64,000 nucleotides of DNA from assembly GCA_051294375.1 (NCBI GenBank), contig CM119268.1, positions 19,120,323 through 19,184,322 on the forward strand. Reading direction: 5' to 3'. This document shows positions 12,773-25,100 of the stretch, in pieces. The position numbers and the translations under genes were made by a program. Below the pieces are notes generated by a model that worked only from the letters and a program-made list of their open reading frames with translations, made no database searches and was not told the DNA's origin. This DNA comes from Paraspadella gotoi. Taxonomy: Eukaryota > Chaetognatha. Numbering within the stretch: position 1 is the stretch's first letter; every line of letters starts with the position of its first letter.

Positions 12773-13103
12773 TGATCAAATCGATCCGCTTGTGCGATTA
12801 TCACAATATATAGAGACATTTATTAAACTGGAACGTACATGAGGACCCCCCACTTAATGGATAACCGTGTCAACGAAAATGCCAAATGTTTATACCTCGA
12901 TTGCCATCGTCAATTTGCCTCATTGTAGAAGGAAACGTCCATCGTTCGATTGATGGCAAATTCGCAATCTTGTGTGCAATCGACTATGAGCAGCGCGATG
13001 AAAGTGAAGTTTTGATACTAAGTATAATTTATAGTTTACATTACATTTTTGTCATTTTCATGAAATAACGTGAGAAAATTTCCTCTTGTTGCGAACGTGG
13101 TAC

Positions 13104-13233
<130 letters not shown>

Positions 13234-13813
13234 GACAAGAGTGACAGGCTGTGGTGATGGGTCCCTGTAAGCTTTCAATCACTCACAGTCTTGTTAATTC
13301 ACACCTAGAGTACCTGGCTTCTCTATCAATGGAGTGGTACAATTTATTTAAAAGAATGTACAGTTTATTAAAAAATTTTGAATAATTTAAATATTTTGAA
13401 TAATTTAAATATTTTTAATAGGTTTAGCATAGAGAATAGTTTTATATAGATAATTTACTTATTTCCTAAATCGTCAAAATTGGACAAATATGGACAAGCA
13501 TCATAGCAGACATAATTTCAAAAGTTTCGCAGTCGTTAAAAAAACACAAAAAAAGTAAAAGAAAATAAAAACTTTTCTGTTTCCCTTTTTAATTATTATT
13601 TTTTTCTTTTAACAATAAAACATCCAAAAAGGGACCATGAGATTCTCCCAGACGCAAAACAGAAACGACTTTCAGTTTACGCTTTTTATTTTGGTAAAAG
13701 TGAAAAAAAATACTTAAAATTTATTTTTTTGTTTCTTTTTTTTTCGGACAAAACCTAAAGTCAACAAAATCTAAAAATCATCTTCAAATACTCGGAACGG
13801 GGAGATTTGGAGA

Positions 13814-13854
13814 GTGAGACAGGAGGGAGGGAGAGAGAGAGAAGAGGAGAGAGA

Positions 13855-13917
<63 letters not shown>

Positions 13918-13931
13918 AGAGAGAGAGAGAA

Positions 13932-14000
<69 letters not shown>

Positions 14001-14093
14001 TAGAGAGAGAGAGAGAATTTAGCGATGGAGTGAGTGGTGCTTTCCTAGCGCCCCCACGCAGCGGTGCTTTCGCCTCCAATCATCGGAAATACT

Positions 14094-14152
<59 letters not shown>

Positions 14153-14180
14153 TTCTCTTTTCTCTCTTCTCTTCTCTCTC
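13814..14180 (+). repeat. (GA)n arm facing a (CT)n arm
   Basis: GA-rich DNA at 13826-14015 is followed, after about 80 bp of unique sequence, by CT-rich DNA at 14096-14180. The two arms can pair as a long hairpin. The 284-codon open frame over the region is repeat translation. Confidence 0.85.
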
Positions 14181-14280
14181 TTTGTTTTTCTCATGAAACT
14201 TTATCCATCGTAACCTCGTCATCTGCATCTTCTCGCTTTTCAACGAGACGAGAAAGGCAAGACGTAGTCTCCACCTACCC

Positions 14281-14960
14281 TCTCTTTCTCCACTCTCTAT
14301 TCTCCACCGTGGCTTTCTCCACCCTCTCTTTTTCCACCGTTTCTTTCTCCTACCTCTCTTTCTCCACCCTTTCTTTCTCCGCCCTCTCTTTTTTTATCCT
14401 CTCTTTCTTCAGCCTCTCTTTCTCCACCCTCTCTTTCTCCATCTTCTTTTTCTCCACTCTCTCTTTTTCCACCCTTTCTTTCTCCATCCTAACTTTCCAG
14501 TATAAAAGGAGAAAGACCGACGCGGGTCTTTTACCCCCTCCTTATTTACCTCCTCCTCATCCTTCTCCAAGGATTTCGGGGCCATTCAGTTCACCTTCTC
14601 TCTCTTCTCCTACTAGTTTCTCCTATTTTTTTACCCTCATGATTTTGTCGTTGTATAGATTTTCCTGACGTCAATATATTATTTTCCCATATTCTCATGA
14701 CTTTACTTCCAGTTAGGATACCTTTTCAGAGTGACGCCCAATTGTGTTACTCGAACAACTTAGCTACTGAACCCCAAGGATGTGCTCCACTGACTGATTT
14801 AGAAAACCGAAGAAAACAAAAAATAAAAAGACTGCCCTATCTTTCTCCACACTCTCTTTCTCCCCCCTCTCCTTCTCCATCCTCTCTTTCTCCAGCTTCG
14901 CTTTCTCCACCCTCTCTTTCTCCATTCTCTCTTTCTCCACCCTCTCTTTCTTCGTCCTCC
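14281..14960 (+). repeat. Two 15-bp pyrimidine minisatellites
   Basis: Arrays of a unit close to ctctctttctccacc at 14281-14495 and 14840-14955. Both are frame-preserving at 15 bp (FSTLS or SPPSL repeats). Non-repeat sequence separates them. Low-complexity pyrimidine DNA is the simplest reading. Confidence 0.85.
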
Positions 14961-16230
14961 CTTTTTTCTTTCTTTCTTTTTCTGCTTCTTTTAATCTGAC
15001 CCAAAACTGCATTTACTCTTTTACTCATTTTATATTTTCCTATCTTATCGTTTCTCTCTCAGTTTTTCTCCATTCCCTAACGCAATCTTCCCCATTTTCA
15101 ATATCTCCATCTCTATCTCGCTCACCTAAATATTCTCCCCTCCCTCCAATTCGGTAGAGGATTGACAAGAGGGACACCCCTTCCCTTTGCTCAGAAAGAG
15201 AGGATAAAAAACAAGGAAATAAGGAAGAAAGGAATTAGGATAAAAGGGAAGGGAACAATGAAAGAAAAGGAAGATATGATAAGAAAGGGTTAAACACGCA
15301 GCTATATTAAAGAAAAACCACAATGTCAGAAGTCTAAATGCTCAATCTTTTTTTTTTAAATTAAACTGATTCTATTTCTGAAACAATCCAACTTTAAATT
15401 AATTAAGCCTTAAAGTTACACGCCCATGACATAATTCATCGATTGAACTGATTCTACTACTAAAACAACTATATTTGGCCTTAAACTCCCAAGATATAAT
15501 TTTCATATCGAATGTTTTTTTCTTTTCTTTTTTTTAGTTTCGAAAGATAAATTAGTTTCTCCGTTTCATATGACCTGAGAAAAATGTTTTTTGAAGAAGT
15601 AAAAAAATCAATTAAATTAACCAGACGTACAACCAACGGAGCAGTCGAAAAAGGCTCTGTATGATTTATATTTTCGAAGAAAAATAATTTTTATTTGAAA
15701 AAGAAAAAAAAATCACGGCGACGTTAATGTAAAGATATTCTGCTTACTCACCAACGTTTATGTATATATTATCGTTTGGATTTTATAAATGTGAAAACGA
15801 GTATTTTTTCTTAAAGCCCTTATCTCAAAGTACTACTATTGCTCAGATTAACTTAACGACCACATTTTTCAAAAAAGTTCCATTTCAGCTTAAATTCGGA
15901 GTAAAGTAATTTTTATGTGTTTGGTTATGAATTTGTTAAGTGATTCGGGTTAAATATTCGGGTTAAAATTGAATGGGACCGCTTTTCTAAAAATGGTGCC
16001 TTGATTTGATCATTATAAATTAGAAAATGGAATGATGCGCCTTTTATCCACTTTTATTTATTACTTATTAGTCTATTACTAAGACTTAAAACAAACCCGC
16101 GTGAATCAATGTTGAGTCATGCACCGTCATTGAAACGAGCCAACCACATTTGGTTTTCCCTTCCAAATCAAATTCTCGTTGCTTTTGTCTATTTTTAAAA
16201 TGACAAAAATAGTTAATGATACATCGGGGC
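14961..16230. other. AT-rich stretch, nothing supported
   Basis: No exon, RNA gene or clear repeat recognised on either strand apart from short homopolymer runs. Confidence 0.5.
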
Positions 16231-17400
<1,170 letters not shown>

Positions 17401-17402
17401 TC

Positions 17403-17404
17403 TA

Positions 17405-17475
<71 letters not shown>

Positions 17476-17482
17476 TCTCTCT
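17403..17482 (+). repeat. (CT)n microsatellite
   Basis: About 35 CT units; a smaller (AG)n run of about 22 units lies at 17865-17908. Confidence 0.95.
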
Positions 17483-17861
17483 CTTTGTCTTTCTTTATAA
17501 GGAGAAAAAAAACATAAATATCCTTTTAAATTTCATGAGCAAAATTATTAATTATTCTTAGTTCTTCAAAATCTAATCGTTTTTACGAAAAAGGAAATTA
17601 ACGAACTGACCTAATAATTTCTTTCTTCTTCGACTCACCTTTGACCGATCAACTCGACCTTCGAATCCTTTCTATCGATACGATTCTTCCCCCCATCCTC
17701 GAAGAAAAGGTAAGGCTTTGTCCCGGATACATTGAACTCACCCAATTCCGCTGAAGACGACGACGACGACGACAACGACGTCGGTTGACGCCAAGATCAA
17801 TATAGGGTAAAAAGAGTCTAAGAGTAGAATGTTTGTTTACCCGAACTTACCCCAAGTAAAG

Positions 17862-17913
<52 letters not shown>

Positions 17914-18294
17914 CGCCTATTCAAATTTCTTTGTGTTGAGGAACCCGCAGGTTGAGAGGGTAAGGAAAGAGGCCAGAGGAAAGGAGCCCGAGGTAAGATG
18001 CCAATTGGGGAGAGGCCGGAAGGTTGAGGCAAGGGGATGTGTCGTGTGATTAGCTTTGAAGTCGTCGTTGTTATCTTTGAACATGGTATTTCTTTCTTTC
18101 TTCTCTGGAATAATTCCTCTTTATATAGAATAATATATGACTGTATTAATAAAAAAAGTCAATTACTTGATTGAAAATTGCTGGATTATGCTACTTTATT
18201 ATCTTTCACAGTCTGGCAGGAGGCAAGTATTTGTTCCAATTTCATTTTATGGTTTATGTCATCTTCGTTGTCATTGTACTCTGTTTTCCTTTTT

Positions 18295-18490
18295 TTGGTA
18301 CAACCAATATATAAATTATCCATTCATTCTATAAACAAACTTAATTGACTTAAGACCTCTGATCTTCTAAAAAGATAATAACATAGCAGAACTCGGCCAA
18401 CTTTCAATAAATATTACCTCATGGTCCAATTTATTAACCACCGGAGTAACTAGCCTCTCTATCAATGAAGTGGTATGATTTTTATATTTT
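18295..18490 (+). repeat. Dispersed repeat D2, intact copy
   Basis: Begins ggtacaaccaatatataaat and runs through aaaagataataacatagca and ctctctatcaatgaagtgg. It matches the split copy at 5890-6660, the partial at 36085-36160 and, in its distal part, 13310-13345. The palindromic core ttggtacaaccaa also occurs reversed near 52505 and 63140. Confidence 0.55.
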
Positions 18491-19410
18491 CTAAAAAGAG
18501 CACTCCCCAAATAAACCAAAATACCCCAAATATTTACAGTCGTAAATGTCATTTCATGTTTCTCTTTTGATGAACTGTGATTGTGGTTTGTGAGGATTCT
18601 TTGACGTCGTGAAAAAAAAACGGAAGATCATTTCCGGGAAATACATTATATCGAGAGGTCCCATTTTTGAAGATGCGTCATGAATGGGTTTGGTTTCTCT
18701 GGGCCGCTTCTTCTTTATGGTCTGAATCTACAGGTGTCTCCCTCTTTCGTCATGCGATGACATGAAATTCAAAGTCGTCTTGTGGACCATTCTAGGATGT
18801 AGTATGTACATCCGGGACCAAACACGCCGAGTTTGTAAGCCGTTCCCTGAATTAAATTTTACATATTTCCTTGATAGGAAAGTCAAGTACACTGGGAGCT
18901 AATAATTTCGACTGCGATACTATGAAATGAAGGAGTCCTTAACCAATGGTAGTTTCTCCATTGTCTCAAGTGGCAAGATAACTTTCTTGATAAATAAATG
19001 AGGAATTTTTATATTGGTTGTTTAATAATGGCATAAAGAAATAAAGCATTCAATAAAAATGTACATACATTTTTCGTTTCTGAAATTCATTGCTGAAACA
19101 TCCTTGCAGTTCTTTCTCGCTCAAATTATGATTTCATTGGATTAAACAAAAACCGTAATAGGAGTGAATGTCCATCGGACATAAACGTACATTGGATGCA
19201 CGAGGCGACGTTAAAGTGTCTCATGAGAAAATAACACGTAATTTTTCAGAGAAACCGGAACCACACCTTTGGGTACGGTGTTAACGACGAAGACGACGAC
19301 GAAGACTACCAGGTCTCAAGCTTCTGATTTTTATTCGACTTAAATATATTTTTTAAAGAAAATCGTAGAATAACTGCATGCGATAGAAGAGAAAAAAAAT
19401 TAAAGAAATG
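18491..19410. other. Intergenic stretch, nothing supported
   Basis: AT-rich, no coding exon recognised. A short GAC/GAA tract at 19284-19308 precedes an AG-GT context but cannot be assigned. Confidence 0.4.
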
Positions 19411-19412
19411 AT

Positions 19413-19600
19413 ATATAAAAGAAAGGAAAAGAAAAGAAAAGAAAAGAAAAGAAAAGAAAAGAAAAGAAAAGAAAAGAAAAGAAAAGAAAAGAAAAGAAAA
19501 GAAAAGAAAAGAAAAGAGTTTGTCATTTTGCCAGTTGTCCCTTTGCCAGTTGTCCCTTTGCCAGTTGCCCCATTGCCAGTTGTACCTTTGCCCTCTTGCC
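19413..19600 (+). repeat. (GAAAA)n array and ttgccagttgtcccttt minisatellite
   Basis: About 19 copies of a five-base GAAAA unit (19422-19516), followed by about 4.5 copies of a 16-bp unit ttgccagttgtccctt (19527-19600). Confidence 0.93.
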
Positions 19601-19659
19601 ATATCGTGGATCGTGATTTTATTTTGGGTGACCAGATGGAGCGTTTAGGACGACGACAA

Positions 19660-20700
19660 TAATGACGATGTTTGAAACAACTATTTTGACGACGACGATG
19701 GCGACGACGACGATGGCGACGACGACGATGGCGACGTTTGCGATTTCTGCAAACAATCGACTCCGATAGGAAATCCTCTTTGGAAGGATGAAAACAATAA
19801 CGACGAAAAAGACAAAATGAAAGACGACGACGACTAAAGAGACGACAAAGATCAGAAAAACGGGGATGATGACGACGACGACGACGACTAAGAAGATGAC
19901 AAAGATCAGAAAAACGGGGATGATGACGACGACGACGACCGCAATGACTAAAAAGACGACAAAGTCAAAAATGGGGATGATTGACGACGACTAAAAGACG
20001 ACAAAGATCAGAAAAAACGGGATGATGACGACGACGACCGACGACTAAGAAGATGACAAAGATCAGAAAAACGGGGATGATGACGACGACGACGACGACT
20101 AAGAAGATGACAAAGATCAGAAAAACGGGATGATACGACGTACGACGACGACTAAGAAGATGACAAAGATCAGAAAAACGGGGATGATGAGACGACGACG
20201 ACAGACTAAGAAGACGACAAAGATCAGAAAAATGGGGATGATGACGACGACTAAAAAGACGACAAAGATCAGAAAAACGGGGATGATGAAGACGACGACG
20301 ACGACGATGACTAAGAAGATGACAAAGATCAGAAAAACGGGGATGATGACGACGACGATGACAACTAAAAAGACGACAAAGATCAGAAAAACGAGGATGA
20401 TGATGATGACGACAACGATGACTAAGAAGACGACAAAGATCAGAAAAATGGGGATGATGACGATGATGACGACGACGACTAAGAAGACGACAAAGATCAG
20501 AAAAACGGGGATGATGACGACGATGACGACGACGACGACTAGAAGCGAACAAAGATCAGAAAAACGGGAGATGAGACGACGACGACGACGACTAAGAAGA
20601 CGACAAAGATCAAAACAGGGATGATGACGACGATGACGACGACGACTAAGAAGACGACAAAGATCAGAAAAAGCGGGATGACGACGATGACGACGAAAAT
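19660..20700 (+). repeat. Asp-codon repeat array, copy 1 (noisy)
   Basis: Units of the form (GAY)n TAA GAA GAY GAC AAA GAT CAG AAA AAY GGG GAT GAT, about 45-60 bp each. The flank from ttctgcaaacaatcgactcc at 19745 equals the sequence at 21062. Unlike copy 2, many units have one-base gains or losses (for example gatacgacgtacgacg near 20132, gaagcgaac near 20543), as in unpolished sequence. The long Thr/Lys/Met-rich open frames are the +1 reading of these repeats. Confidence 0.8.
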
Positions 20701-20938
20701 CTTTTCTTTCTTTTCGTCAATCGATCAACACGTCATTTATTTCGTCAAGATAAGTTAAAAATAAAGATAGTTAAAGATAAAAAAAACGATTATTTAATGG
20801 AATAATTAATGTAATAATTCAAGGGAGAATTTGAAAATTAGAGATCCCTGGAACTCTGGACGGTGACTAATCACCTGTTGTGTACCACGAATATAACGAC
20901 GAAGACGACGGCAGCGACATGGATGAACAACTGCGTAG

Positions 20939-21169
20939 ATGATAACATCCTCTGAGATTTCAACAAATGGCGGAATGACCTCGATCAAAGAACATGTCAA
21001 CTCCGTCCTCTTCGTCCTTCTTGTCATCCTGCAATTCTCATTAGGGCCTGCTCTCTCGATTTCTGCAAAACAATCGACTCCGATAGGAAATCCTCTTTGG
21101 AAGGATGAAAACAATAACGACGAAAAAGACAAAATGAAAGACGACGACGACGATGACGACGACGACTAA
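20939..21169 (+). CDS. Small secreted Asp-tailed peptide
   Basis: An ATG ORF of 76 codons; a second in-frame ATG at 20975 gives 64 residues and places a good signal peptide at the very N-terminus (MTSIKEHVNSVLFVLLVILQ then FSLGPALS). The mature part reads ISAKQSTPIGNPLWKDENNN, then DEKDKMK and nine Asp before TAA. No family is recognised. Asp-rich secreted peptides are known from mineral-associated matrices, but that role is only an analogy. Downstream of TAA the same frame continues as Asp-rich repeats with a TAA in every unit (see 21170-21660). The sequence 20698-21060 recurs almost unchanged at 21659-22018, so the gene is in a tandem array with a period of about 961 bp. No splice site or poly(A) signal is evident, so expression is unproven. 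Confidence 0.45.
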   Translation: MITSSEISTNGGMTSIKEHVNSVLFVLLVILQFSLGPALSISAKQSTPIGNPLWKDENNNDEKDKMKDDDDDDDDD

Positions 21170-21658
21170 AAAGACGACAAAGATCAGAAAAACGGGGATG
21201 ATGACGACGACGACGACGACTAAGAAGATGACAAAGATCAGAAAAATGGGGATGATGACGACGACTAAAAAGACGACAAAGATCAGAAAAACGGGGATGA
21301 GACGACGACGACGACGACGACGACTAAGAAGACGACAAAGATCAGAAAAACGGGGATGATGACGACGACGATGACAACTAAAAAGACGACAAAGATCAGA
21401 AAAACGAGGATGATGATGACGACGACAACGACGACTAAGAAGACGACAAAGATCAGAAAAATGGGGATGATGACGATGATGACGACGACGACTAAGAAGT
21501 CAACAAAGATCAGAAAAACGGGGATGATGACGACGATGACGACGACGACTAAGAAGACGACAAAGATCAGAAAAACGGGGATGACGACGACGACGACGAC
21601 GACTAAGAAGACGACAAAGATCAGAAAAACGGGGATGACGACGATGACAACGACGACG
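21170..21658 (+). repeat. Asp-codon repeat array, copy 2, with periodic TAA
   Basis: Counting the stop of the preceding ORF, nine units each carry one TAA in the Asp frame. Unit length varies by whole GAY codons. Every unit keeps the frame except one lost base near 21299. Units contain no GT, so GT-AG splicing cannot remove the TAA codons. After the last unit the frame reads ENLFFLFVNRSTRHLFRQDK and stops soon after. Confidence 0.75.
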
Positions 21659-22013
21659 AAAATCTTTTCTTTCTTTTCGTCAATCGATCAACACGTCATT
21701 TATTTCGTCAAGATAAGTTAAAAATAAAGATAGTTAAAGATAAAAAAAAACGATTATTTAATGGAATAATTAATGTAATAATTCAAGGGAGAATTTGAAA
21801 ATTAGAGATCCCTGGAACTCTGGACGGTGACTAATCACCTGTTGTGTACCACGAATATAACGACGAAGACGACGGCAGCGACATGGATGAACAACTGCGT
21901 AGATGATAACATCCTCTGAGATTTCAACAAATGGCGGAATGACCTCGATCAAAGAACATGTCAACTCCGTCCTCTTCGTCCTTCTTGTCATCCTGCAATT
22001 CTCATTAGGGCCT

Positions 22014-22018
<5 letters not shown>
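21659..22018 (+). pseudogene. Next tandem copy of the secreted-peptide gene, cut short
   Basis: Same sequence as 20698-21060, differing by one A in a poly-A run. It includes the ORF start at 21903 and the whole signal peptide through GPALS. It then passes directly into (CT)n at about 22013 and the 25-N gap at 22087. Either the copy is broken here by repeat expansion, or the assembly jumps. Confidence 0.6.
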
Positions 22019-22086
<68 letters not shown>

Positions 22087-22160
22087 NNNNNNNNNNNNNN
22101 NNNNNNNNNNNCTCTCTCGATCTCTCCTCTCTCTCCTCTCTCTCCTCTCTTCTCTCATCC
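22013..22160 (+). repeat. (CT)n with 25-N gap
   Basis: CT run at 22013-22085, N at 22087-22111, then interrupted CT/CTC to about 22157. Confidence 0.95.
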
Positions 22161-25100
22161 TTCGCTGGGTCGCGGCTGATAAGGGACCACGAGGGTGCTT
22201 CTCTTTAGAAAGCTGGCGGAAGTAGTGCGTGGCAACACCAGTAGCACTAGTCTCACCTACGATAATTCACCCAGTAAGTTCTTTTTCCGGTGGATTCCGT
22301 AAGCCAGACTTTCTAACAGTTTTTGTTATTGACCGTACACAGCCTCATGTTTCATCTTCTCTCTTCAGTCGACTGAGCGGGAATGACAGCGTCCAATGAC
22401 AGAATTCTTGTGGATCTGTACGGTAGCGTTCGGTGGCCCGCTCTCTCCACACTCCTTCATACCCTGTACGAATTTCTGATCTCAGCGCAAATGGCGTCTG
22501 CTCCTCTTGTGCTCATGGACTTCCTTAAATATTTGAGCACACATATTACGAACTACATCTAATACATGGTCGTGCGCGCTATCCGCGATTTCTCACTTTG
22601 ATGCGGGAAATAATGATAAATTAATGAGCAACGGTGTATGATAATTCGAGAGAGAAAAGCTTTAAAAAAACTTTCTGTAAAAGGAAGAAAATTCTGATAA
22701 TGTGGAAAAAAAATTTAATCAATTTTTCCCGAAGAATATCTGTTTAATTATGAAAGGAAAAGACTGAAACGATAATTCTTATACATAATCGCCTATACTG
22801 TCACTTTGGTATGGATGTTGCAGTCACTCTTACACTACACGTGCCAATAACAATAAATGAAACACGGGCTACAGAGAGTGAACAAAATATACATCACAGA
22901 TTTCGTGTGTTGCTTATAATAATTCAAGTAATTGGCCTATAAAGGTTTTGCCGTGAGAGCATTGAGCGAATTAATATTGTATATCTTACCCGACTCTCTT
23001 CTCAGTTTTGTTGGCTTTTCTTCTGGGTCTGTTGTAAATGTTTACGAGTATTTGGTAGTTTAGTATATCAAAAATTTTCTGTCGTGAAATAGTAAAGATC
23101 TCGTTATTCACTTTTGTGCGTGTATAATAATATAGTTTGCAAAGCGCGCTGTTGTGGCCAACGAGAGCCGAGCATATATGTATAACTATGTCTGCTTACA
23201 CATTACAGTCGTTAACTTTGTCTCTGTGTTTTCTTGATTATAGATTTTGTTGTGCCTCCAATGTTGCAGCTATGTAAATTATTAAAAGAGTATTTTAAAT
23301 CTCGCGCCTCTTAGTTAGTAGTATGATATTTATCGCCTGTGTATATCTCGCCACGCATCTCTGAGTATGCGCGGTCAAAATGTAACACTATCTGTAAAAA
23401 GAAACCAGATGAGCAACGTCAATACGACTAGATCGATCAACTTCTTCATATGAGATACAAAAATCAGATAATAGCTTAAACTATAATCTTAATAATTCCA
23501 GATAGAAGTCACGTTGCCGAGACCGACCTTAAAGGAGGCCCTATAAGGTCTCTGGAGACCACGATTTGGCTCCATAACCAAATATTGACAGGTTATCATT
23601 TGTAGTACCGAGATTATATAATGTTTACTAAAAGAACACTCAACCTTGTAAAATTCATATCAGATAACGCTAATTGTACATGATTGCACACAACAGGAGA
23701 GAACTAAAGTGACTATCTCGACCAACATCTATGAGAGATATAGCAAAATTATAGTAATGGGGATTTTACGAGTTGTATTAAAGTATAGAAGTACAGTATG
23801 TTCTTGTCAGATATACGGATATAGGGAATTTAATCTCTCGATAGCACGAGAAAATAGTATTTATTTTAAATTCATGTTGAATGACATTTCATAGGAAATA
23901 TCTGTTGGCATTAATTTTAGTTGTGGAAATTCTATTAAACTGTGAGGAGTGAGATTTGCTCATACTCCTGTAACGATCACCAATGGAAATTCCTTCACAT
24001 AGATATTGATAGATATTTTGTAGAATATGCTCACTCTTTCTTAGTCACTCCAGGTCCCAATTACATTTGGTGCGTACACTCTGAGACTTAAGAAGAGTAA
24101 GAAATAATTTTGGTGAAAAATGTCTACACACGAGATTAAGACTGTATATAATCTATGGAGAGTCTATAGAAATAAAGAATGACAAAATCCAATCTCAATG
24201 AAAATATTTCTTGAGTTTAAGAGCTGTCGCATTATTAATTTTTTTCTTTGTAATCGACAAGTGTTCGATGATGGTTTTTACCCTGCGCCTTTTTTTACCT
24301 TGGAGGTAAACCAGACAGAAAAATTGGAAAATACGTCGAACATATGTCGGTATTCAAAAAAATGTGGGATGAAATTGAATCATTTAATTCTTTGCCGAAG
24401 TATTTTTTTTCTTTTGGCTAAAACTCAAATCCTCATTTTCCATCGATTCTAATCGGAGAAAATTAGGCCTCTTTTTTTTCTCGTTCGGTCACTTGCTACT
24501 AAGCATTGACCGTCTCCTCTGGGGGAGTTTGATAACCTGGTGTGGAGGCTTACTGTTCAAATTCACAGCCCGAACATAAATCATTTGGTTGGGGGGACCA
24601 CTCTATTATGTTATAATACCGGGCACTACACAATGTATATTGGAGACTAGAGCACATCCTATTATTTCAATTGGTGTGTCGCACCTTCCTGGTATATCCT
24701 ATTGATGTCTACTTATAATTAATTTTTCTGTATCTGTATTTTTTTTTTCATAATTGTCGTTATACTACATATGGCTACAAATCGAGTATTTGAGTCAATT
24801 AGTGAACTCAATTACGATACAACTAGCATTGTCATGTTGTGTGTAGCTAATTTGTGCATTTCTCAAAAAGACAAGTTAGATTATTCGCATAAACTATACT
24901 CGTCAGAAGCGGGCTGCGCGCGTATTCTTCTCTGTGAATATGTGCGGTCGAAGGAGCGTATAAGAATTTGATATCAATGCCTAACTCTCTGCTCCTTCTC
25001 TCTCTCTCTCGTATCAAAAATATTGCCAATATGACTGTCGAATATCATCTCGTTCTATCCAAATCGCTGCTCGCTCTCGCTCGGTCTGGGGCCGAATTTT

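Noticed and set aside
13814-14668. 284-codon open frame
   Set aside because: Translation of GA, CT and 15-bp pyrimidine repeats; no unique domain, no splice or start support.
20130-20624. 164-codon Thr/Lys/Met-rich open frame
   Set aside because: The +1 reading of the Asp-codon repeats; exists only because the repeat lacks stops in that frame.
21170-21658. TAA reassigned to a sense codon
   Set aside because: TAA closes the hydroxylase-like exon exactly at the family's C-terminus, so the standard code is in use; no suppressor tRNA evidence here.
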